From NCBI GenBank assembly GCA_002964805.2, contig PUDQ02000016.1, forward strand, positions 62,001 through 126,000: DNA of 64,000 bases, read 5' to 3'. The DNA comes from Trametes villosa. Lineage: Eukaryota > Basidiomycota > Agaricomycetes > Polyporales > Polyporaceae. Shown piece by piece: positions 57,305-64,000 of the stretch. Within the stretch, counting starts at the first letter, position 1, and each line of letters opens with the position of its first letter. The notes under the pieces were generated by a model that saw only the letters and a list, made by a program, of their open reading frames with translations, searched no databases and had not been told where the DNA came from. The translations under genes were made by a program, and so were the position numbers.

Positions 57305-59390
57305 TCAGTATTGGCCGCCGAAGCCGGGGCTCTGCAAGCCGTACAGGATGGGGGACTTGGAGAGCGAAGGGAGGAACGGGTCGAACAAGCTGGATCCACC
57401 GGGACTCTGGAAGAAGCTCGCGAAGTCATCATCAAACGCGCTACGAGTCCCGCGAGAGGGGGTCCCGAACGGAGACATCGGTCGCGGGTTGGAGCGAGAG
57501 CTCGAGGGCCGCTGGAGGGGCACCCTCTTCGGCGTCCTGGGCATGGCGATCGGCGGAGAATGTGCCGTCGAAGAGCCAGCCTCTCCAGTGAGCAGCTCGT
57601 CGTCGTTGTCTGGACGGAGGTATGGTGCGCGGTGCGAGTAAAGGGAGGGTATGGGGATGTGGCTGTCGTCGATGAGCGTGGGCGACATGCCGTGCCTCGA
57701 TAGCGAGCGCATGTGCGGCGACTTGAATGGAGAGAAGTTGAACAGCTCCGACTCGAGGTCCTCCAGGCGCCGTGGGGGTGTGGAGGGTAGTGAAGATGAT
57801 GGCGGGTATTCCGGGGTGGAGGGTCTCTCGTCCGCGTCCTCGATATCGGAGTATGCAGACGTGACCATCGCGGTCACTTCAACCTCGGACAGCGGCGAGG
57901 GCGAACGCGTCAAGCGGCCAGACGCAGCGTGTTGCTCCATCGCACGCATGATCTCCTCCACACTGGCTGTCATGAGCGGAGGAGTCACTGGTCGTGCGAC
58001 AACCGGCGCGACGGGTGCCTTCGACGAGGCACCTTTCGCCGGACTGGTCTTCGAGGGACTGTTCTTCCCCGCTTTCTTCTTCGGCGATCGGAACCCATAC
58101 CGAGTGGTAGCTGCAGCTCGCCTCTCCAACGTTGGGGAGGGAGGAGGAGGGAGGGCCGGCATCGGCTGCTTCCGTGCATCAGTATGAGTACCATTTGAGC
58201 GAAACGATAGAGCTGACCTGGGAGCGCTTCTTCACAGTGCTGCCATCTGCTCTCGCCTTGCCCTTGCTTAGTTCCCTCTTCGGCTTGGGGGCAACTACAG
58301 GCTGCGGCGGCGCAGGGGAGTCATCCTGAAGCCACAGTGCATCTGGATCTTCGATCGGCCCGGCCATGGGCGATGCCGACGCGACAACGGGAGACGGATC
58401 GCGCGAGCTCTCTTCGCGTAGACTCAGCTGGGAGGATAGGGCGGGACTCGAAGAGCAGCTGTGGCTAGACACCAGCTCCGGAACGGAGGACGACGACGAT
58501 GGTCGCTCGATAGGAGAAGTTGTCGGGGTAGGACGATTTGGATCCGTACTGTTGGAACGATCCGATGTTGAGGCCACAACAGGTACCGCCTCCTGCGCGG
58601 CCGAAGTAGACGCGGCACGAGAGAGGACGCGATGATAGTTGGAGGAAGGGGGTAAAGGTGGGAACAGGACATGGGCGGGAAGTTGCTGCTGTTGGGCGCC
58701 AGCGGGCTGATAGTATGGTTGGTGGTACGGGTTAGCAGGAGTGACATGAGGGAAGTATGGCGGCAACATCGGCGCGGGTGTCATTGCTGGCAGGGGATGG
58801 GTGTCGTCCTCGATTGGCTGCGCGACGGCCTTCCTGCGCTTCGCTTTCGGGCCACCCGACTCGTCAGCTGCGCGCTTCCTCGAACCCTTTGACGGTGGTG
58901 CACTGTTGACCATATCTACGCAGAGAGACTTCTTGAAACCTCCTCCGTCGAAGCAAGGAAGATCGCAGTCCCAGATAGCCCACAAGCTCTTCCCCTCCGA
59001 CCTGTCGCGAGGGACTTTGCGGAACACCGCCATAGTACTGAGCGCGTGCCTGACAGAGTTCATCCACGTCGGCTCTCCGCGCTTGTAGTACGGATAGACG
59101 GTAGTGATGAATTCATATATGTCCTGCAACGCCAAAGCATGCATCGGTGAAGCCAGAATCGCTTGGCCGATGATGGCCGCATAGGAGAGGTCGGGCTTGA
59201 TGGCGGAATATGGACCAGGCGGAAGAGTGTACAGACGGTCGTCTTCCTCCAGGGGATCTGGCCTCATGGGCCCTGGAGACGATACTAGGTTGACGACAGG
59301 AGGGGGACTAGATCGTGGAGTCGGAGGGCAGGATGAGTTAGGTTCGCGATTGGAGGGCGTCTGAGGAAACAGGAATGGAGGAAGGGGCAC
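57305..59390 (-). CDS. forkhead transcription factor
   Basis: Two exons on the minus strand: 59390 to about 58,218 and about 58,166 to 57305. The start has a Pro/Ser-rich tail (PPTPRSSPPP). The forkhead domain covers roughly residues 64-155: KPDLSYAAIIGQAILASPMH, ALALQDIYEFITTVYPYYKR, TWMNSVRHALSTMAVFRKVP and GKSLWAIWDCDLPCF. The recognition helix has NSVRHALS, near the canonical NSIRHNLS with Asn replaced by Ala. After the domain come a basic nuclear-type signal (GSRKRAADESGGPKAKRRK), a long Ser/Pro-rich region and a second basic stretch (RSPKKKAGK). The end has several SP/TP sites (SPTLIDD, PFGTPSRG). Which yeast forkhead it matches (Fkh, Hcm1, Fhl1) cannot be told by eye. Confidence 0.88.
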
Positions 59391-59769
59391 TTTAAAACGC
59401 CCTCGGTCGTGGTTCGCCGACGGTGTTATGGGCCCTCCATGTTGATCCTGCAGAGGTCAGCTATGGGCGACAGCACTCAGGAGACAAAGGGTACATACAA
59501 GCGTACGTCTTGAGCCTGAAGCTTCGCCCACTACTCGCTCACTGTAGTACCTGTAATGATGTGGAGTCTCGGGCGGATACTACGTGGATGGCAAGCCATG
59601 TCAGGGTCATGCGAAGTAACGGACGCGTCAAACCTACATTTGAGGCATCCTGACGCGCCGTGTTATGCGTTGGAGTAGATGGAACACGTGGATCTTCGCG
59701 TTGACGCGAAGTAGATCCTACCCGACATGGCCGTCAAGGTTCAGAACTGAACCCACCCGGTACTACGCG
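59391..59769. other. intergenic
   Basis: 5' flank of the forkhead gene and 3' flank of the next minus-strand gene. Nothing recognised. Confidence 0.45.
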
Positions 59770-60201
59770 CTACGCACCTCTCCTGCGATCCTGTTTCGCG
59801 CGGTTGCGTTGCTCAATGATCAGTTCCATCTTGTCTCGAGGACGCTGGGTAGTCGGCTCCGCCTGGTCTCTCCGTGCGGGCGTCCTCGGGGCTGGGGAAG
59901 GTTCACGCGAGGAAGAGCTGGACACAGACTCGGAGCGACCGCGCGAATGTCGACTAGAACCGGCAACCATTTGCTCATAGAAGCCGGTGGAGAGTTTAGG
60001 CGGAGCCTTCTGGGGAGGGGGAGGTTCCTTGGGCATGAAGGGCTGGTTCCGGAGGAGCACCTCCATCATTTCGGTCTGTTTCGCCTTGAACTGCTCTTCG
60101 GTGAGACCCAGTTTGCTGAGAGTTTCTTTGACGGGGTCTTGCTTTGGTGGAGGGTTGAGTGGAGGGCGTGGTAGAATATCCCGTAGCCTCTGGGAGGCCA
60201 T
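59770..60201 (-). CDS. small conserved-looking protein, function unknown
   Basis: Single exon, 143 residues from MASQRLRDILPR; an upstream in-frame Met at 60267 would add 22 residues. The N-terminal half has KETLSKLGLTEEQFKAKQTE and MMEVLLRNQPF, a predicted helix. The middle is Pro/Lys-rich (KEPPPPQKAPPK), then SRHSRGRSESVSSSSSRE, an Arg/Ser stretch as in RNA-processing factors. It ends with MELIIEQRNRAKQDRRRG. I do not recognise a named family. The head-to-head position (282 bp) with AP-1 gamma and clean coding sequence support a real gene. Confidence 0.6.
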   Translation of the reverse strand: MASQRLRDILPRPPLNPPPKQDPVKETLSKLGLTEEQFKAKQTEMMEVLLRNQPFMPKEPPPPQKAPPKLSTGFYEQMVAGSSRHSRGRSESVSSSSSREPSPAPRTPARRDQAEPTTQRPRDKMELIIEQRNRAKQDRRRGA

Positions 60202-60483
60202 GGCGGGCAGGAGGGAATAAGCAGAGGTGGTAGTGGGAGGAAGAGAGCCAAGAGGCACGATGCCCACTACTGCCGTTACCCGACCGGGTAATGAAGATTA
60301 TGTAATATAAGCCAGCATCACTATTGGACGCCCGCCTTGTATCAGCTCCGCGGCCCGCTTATCGACACAGAAACAAACGTTTCTATAATCGCGGAGACTG
60401 TGCAGCAGCTGTGCGGAGTCGGACTCAGGCTTGAAGCTTGAAGCTACACACCGTCCACCACCTCCCGCTCGTTCCTCGCGAGG
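60202..60483. promoter_or_regulatory. head-to-head intergenic region, unknown gene/AP-1 gamma
   Basis: These 282 bp separate divergent start codons. No TATA box seen. Confidence 0.45.
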
Positions 60484-63400
60484 ATGCCCTACCACAATCT
60501 CAAGGGTATGCGCACTGCTTGCTGCGTACAGTGTCCAGCTAACGCATCGAGCAGCTCTGATCAAGGGCATCCGAGCATGCAAGGCGAGTCGCGTTTACAG
60601 TCCAATTACGTGCCAAGCGGTCATACTCATACCATCTATCCAGACCGTCGCAGACGAGCGGGCTCTGATCAAGCAAGAGTCTGCTGCTATACGCGCCTCG
60701 TTCCGTGAAGAAGACTCCTACGCAAGGCATAACAATGTCGCCAAGCTCCTCTACATCCATATGCTCGGCTTCGAGGCGCACTTCGGCCAGATCGAGTGCC
60801 TGAAGCTAGTAGCAAGCCCTCGATTCGGAGACAAACGCTTGGGATACTTGGGCATTATGTTGCTGCTGGATGAGAGTCAGGAGGTGCTCACGCTGGTCAC
60901 CAACTCCCTGAAGAAGTACGTCCATGATTGCTCTACCCGTGGATTGTCCGTTCACAGGCGTGAAGTGACATGAACCACGCAAATATGTACGCCGTAGGGC
61001 TAGCCCTCTGCACATTCGCCGATATCGCATCGGAGGAGATGTCACGAGACTTGGCCAATGAGATTGAGAAGTTGCTGGGCTCGAGCAACACTTACATCCG
61101 CAAGAAGGTCCGTCAAATCCCACCGTTCTACCTACCCTGCTGAATATGCGGTCCCAGGCTGCGCTATGCGCCCTACGAGTCGTACGCAAAGTCCCTGACC
61201 TCGCGGATCACTTCGTCTCGAAGGCAAAGAACCTGCTCGCGGATCGCAACCACGGAGTCCTGCTCACTGCCATCACCCTTGTTACGGAAATCTGCCAACT
61301 CGATCCCCCAAGTCTAGAGGAGTTCCGCAATGTACATCATACGTGTATTCACTGTGCGGGGCATTACTTACCGTGCCCATCACGCAGGCCGTCCCTTTGC
61401 TCGTTCGCCACCTCAAGTCCCTTGTCACGACGGGCTACAGCCCCGAACACGACGTCTCGGGCATCACAGACCCCTTCCTACAAGTCAAAATCCTGCGTCT
61501 CATGCGCCTATTGGGCCGGGGAGACGCGAGGGCGAGCGAGACCATGAACGACATCCTCGCGCAGGTCGCAACGAACACGGACTCGACGAAGAACGTGGGC
61601 AACTCGATCTTGTACGAAACCGTTATGACTGTCCTCGAAATCGAGGCGGACAGCGGGTTGCGCGTCATGGCCATCAACATCCTGGGCAAGTTCTTGAGCA
61701 ACCGGGACAACAACATCCGGTGCGTCTTTTCAGTTATGCCGGCGCGGTTATGAAACATCTGACATCGAGCGGGCGCCAGCTATGTCGCGCTCAACACTCT
61801 CAACAAGGTCGTCGCGATCGACACCAACGCAGTCCAGCGCCATCGCAACATCATCCTCGATTGTTTGCGCGATGGAGATATCTCTATCCGTCGACGTGCA
61901 CTTGAGCTGTCGTATGCTCTGATCAATGAGCAAAACGTCAGGATACTCATCCGGGAGCTGCTTGCGTTCCTTGAGGTTGCAGACGACGAGTTCAAGCTCG
62001 GGATGACGACGCAGATCTGCCTCGCGGCCGAGCGCTTCGCGCCGAACAAACGCTGGCACATCGATACCGTTCTGCGCGTTTTGAGACTGGTGAGCATTGT
62101 TCTCACAGGACGTGCTTGCGTTTTCGTCTGAACAGACGCCTCAGGCTGGCAACTTCGTGAGGGAAGAAATTCTCTCCGCATTCATCCGGTTGGTAGCCCA
62201 TACCCCTGAACTGCAAGCATACACCGCCTCCAAGCTCTACACTTCCCTCCGCTCGGACATCTCCCAGGAGTCCTTGACGCTTGCGGCAACATGGGTCATC
62301 GGCGAGTACAGCGAGATCCTCCTCGAAGGCGGTCTTGTCGACGAGGAGCAGCCTAAGGCGGTGAGTTCGCCTGTCCCATCGACTGGATGTCTGTTGCTGA
62401 CAGAGTTTCCACAAGATCTCGGACCAAGAGATCATCGACCTCCTGATCTCCGTCCTCGACTCGCCTTACGCGAACTACCTTACCCGCCAGTTCGTCCTCA
62501 CCGCACTCACGAAGATCTCGTCACGGCAAACAACCTCTGCTGCCCAGCAAGAGCGGATACAGACGTTGCTCATGACGTACACGACGAGCCCGGAGCTAGA
62601 GCTTCAGCAGCGTGCTGTCGAGTTCGCCAGCCTCTTCAACCTGGGCGAGATCAGGTCGGGCGTGCTCGAGCGTATGCCTGCGCCCGAGCTCAAGGCGACC
62701 GTTTTGGGTGTCGGTGAGTCGCATCTTGTTCTCCACGGTGTCTAGGAACTCACATTCTGCTCAGTGAGCGAAAACAAGCCCGTCGGATCTGTCCAGCCCG
62801 GCAAAGACGTGAGTGACCCCCGATCTGCCGCTCCTTGGACTTCTAACTGAACATCGCCTGCAGGCGGATCTCTTGGGCGACGACATCTCAACAGCACCGG
62901 CTACGAACGGTCAACCCGCCGCTCCAGCGACGCAGGACCTGCTCGCCGAGATCTTCGGCAGCTCAGGAGCCTCCGCGCCCGCGCCCGCGTCCAGCGGTTC
63001 GCCCGCCCCAGCGCCCACCCAGCGCAACATCGCCCAAGACATCCTCGGGCTGTTCGACTCACCCTCCGCTCCTGCCGCCGCCCCGTCTGCAGCGCCTGCG
63101 TACGCCGCGCAGTCCTCCCTGTTCGGTGCCGCCGCACCTGCTGCCGCACCCACGCCACCCCTACCGCAGGCCGCCTCCCCGCCGCCCGCACAGGCCCCGG
63201 CGCCAACGAGCTACACGGCGTACGACAAGAACGAGCTGCGGATAACGCTGACGCCGCAGACGTCGCCGACGCGGCCCGGCCTCGTCCGCATCCTCGCGCA
63301 TTTCGTCGCGACGGGCGCCAACGCGCTGTCTGGCCTCAACTTCCAGGCCGCCGTGCCAAAGGTGTGTTCTATGGTCTCGAGTAGACTGTATGTTGATTAC

Positions 63401-63677
63401 TGACTCGCACGTCGTAGTCACAACAACTGCAAATGGCGCCCATTTCCAGTCCGGATGTCGCTCCAGGGCACGCAGAGACGCAGGAGATGCGCGTGCTGGC
63501 CCCTGCTGGCGTGAGTACTCTCGATTACCGTCGACGTTATAAGTAGGGTTAACCTGACCCCCCCTTTAGGCAAACATCCGTCTACGCCTACGCATTGCGT
63601 TCAATGTCGCGGGCCGTGCGGTGCAGGACCAAGTCGACTTTGCCGGGTTCCCGGCGGGGTTGACCGGTGGTTCGTGA
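60484..63677 (+). CDS. APL4: AP-1 clathrin adaptor, gamma subunit
   Basis: Large subunit of the AP-1 complex, sorting cargo between trans-Golgi and endosomes. Start MPYHNLK, with intron 1 right after it joining to [10 protein letters not shown]. The alpha-solenoid trunk has [80 protein letters not shown] and [17 protein letters not shown]. It goes on with [21 protein letters not shown] Pro/Ala-rich hinge (62,880-63,200) carries DILGLFDS and DLLGDD, which fit clathrin-box-type motifs. The gamma-ear at the end has [34 protein letters not shown] and [13 protein letters not shown], then a short tail to the stop at 63675-63677. About ten introns of 45-60 nt, including one in phase right after the seventh codon. 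Confidence 0.94.
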
Positions 63678-64000
63678 TGTTCATAATGTGTTCTAGAGTC
63701 TCGGATCGCGTAGTATTTTATCGACCCTTGGAATGCATACCTCTTCGGCTTGTGGCCTGGCGCTGTAACTTGCAAAATGTCAAGCAGCACCCCGACGCGC
63801 CGTTGTCGTGTCCTCAAGACTTCGGATAACGAACACAGCGAACACCGGGACACGATATGGGCTCGGGCGTACCGTCGAAGATGCCCGCGATCTGAAGAAT
63901 GCAATCCGCGCCGTAGGTGTATTCATGTTGGACTGCGTCATTCGTGAGCAGCTTGCTAAGAATGCACTTCGCCCGCGCAGGTTGTCCCCTTGAGTCTCTC
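63678..64000. other. 3' flank of AP-1 gamma, start of next region
   Basis: A plus frame at 63,808-63,993 (TVEDARDLKNAIRAVGVFML) is open but has no start context or family match; it may belong to a gene beyond the window. Confidence 0.3.

Noticed and set aside
63808..63993. Small plus-strand gene at the right edge
   Set aside because: Open frame without a clear start, splice context or motif; may belong to a gene outside the window.

Overview
The window is nuclear DNA of a filamentous basidiomycete, most likely an Agaricomycete. Genes are GC-rich and cut by many introns of about 45-70 nt with GT..AG borders. Gene families include a basidiomycete TNP2-type CACTA transposase, an expanded fungal 2OG-Fe(II) oxygenase family and a Slt2-class MAP kinase. 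Nothing points to a prokaryote, organelle or virus. All family names come from reading translated exons; no database search was possible, and exon borders were set by reading frame and splice consensus.

Layout. 1-2,962: a decayed CACTA transposase running off the left edge. 4.5-10.5 kb: MAP kinase, NBP35 (cytosolic Fe-S assembly) and an Rpn14/PAAF1-like proteasome chaperone. 10.9-25.2 kb: three related 2OG-Fe(II) oxygenase genes (A, B, C) with SGF73 (SAGA) and GDB1 (glycogen debranching) lying between B and C. 25.2-38.6 kb: an accessory island. It holds a multi-pass membrane protein gene, a 1,274-bp inverted-repeat transposon with 8-bp target duplications and a cargo gene, a membrane-anchored heparinase-like lyase, a decayed PB1-domain gene, and two diverged copies of one segmental duplication. 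38.6-63.7 kb: a housekeeping block with a Gin4-type kinase, TMA16, a Golgi-type glycosyltransferase, PAT1, DNA ligase IV, a GPI-type aspartic protease, a forkhead factor, a small unknown gene and AP-1 gamma-adaptin.

How it fits together. The housekeeping genes are largely paired head to head across 240-360 bp: NBP35/RPN14, SGF73/GDB1, TMA16/glycosyltransferase, PAT1/LIG4, unknown/AP-1 gamma. They serve unrelated cell processes and form no pathway. The accessory parts show repeated duplication and decay. The three oxygenase copies have different fates: A looks intact, B is frameshifted, C is open but lacks the distal iron-binding histidine. The segmental duplication shows reciprocal loss: the left copy keeps the membrane-protein gene and has lost the kinase start, while the right copy keeps the kinase and has a gutted membrane-protein pseudogene. 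The best candidate for something undescribed is the transposon at 30,845-32,118.
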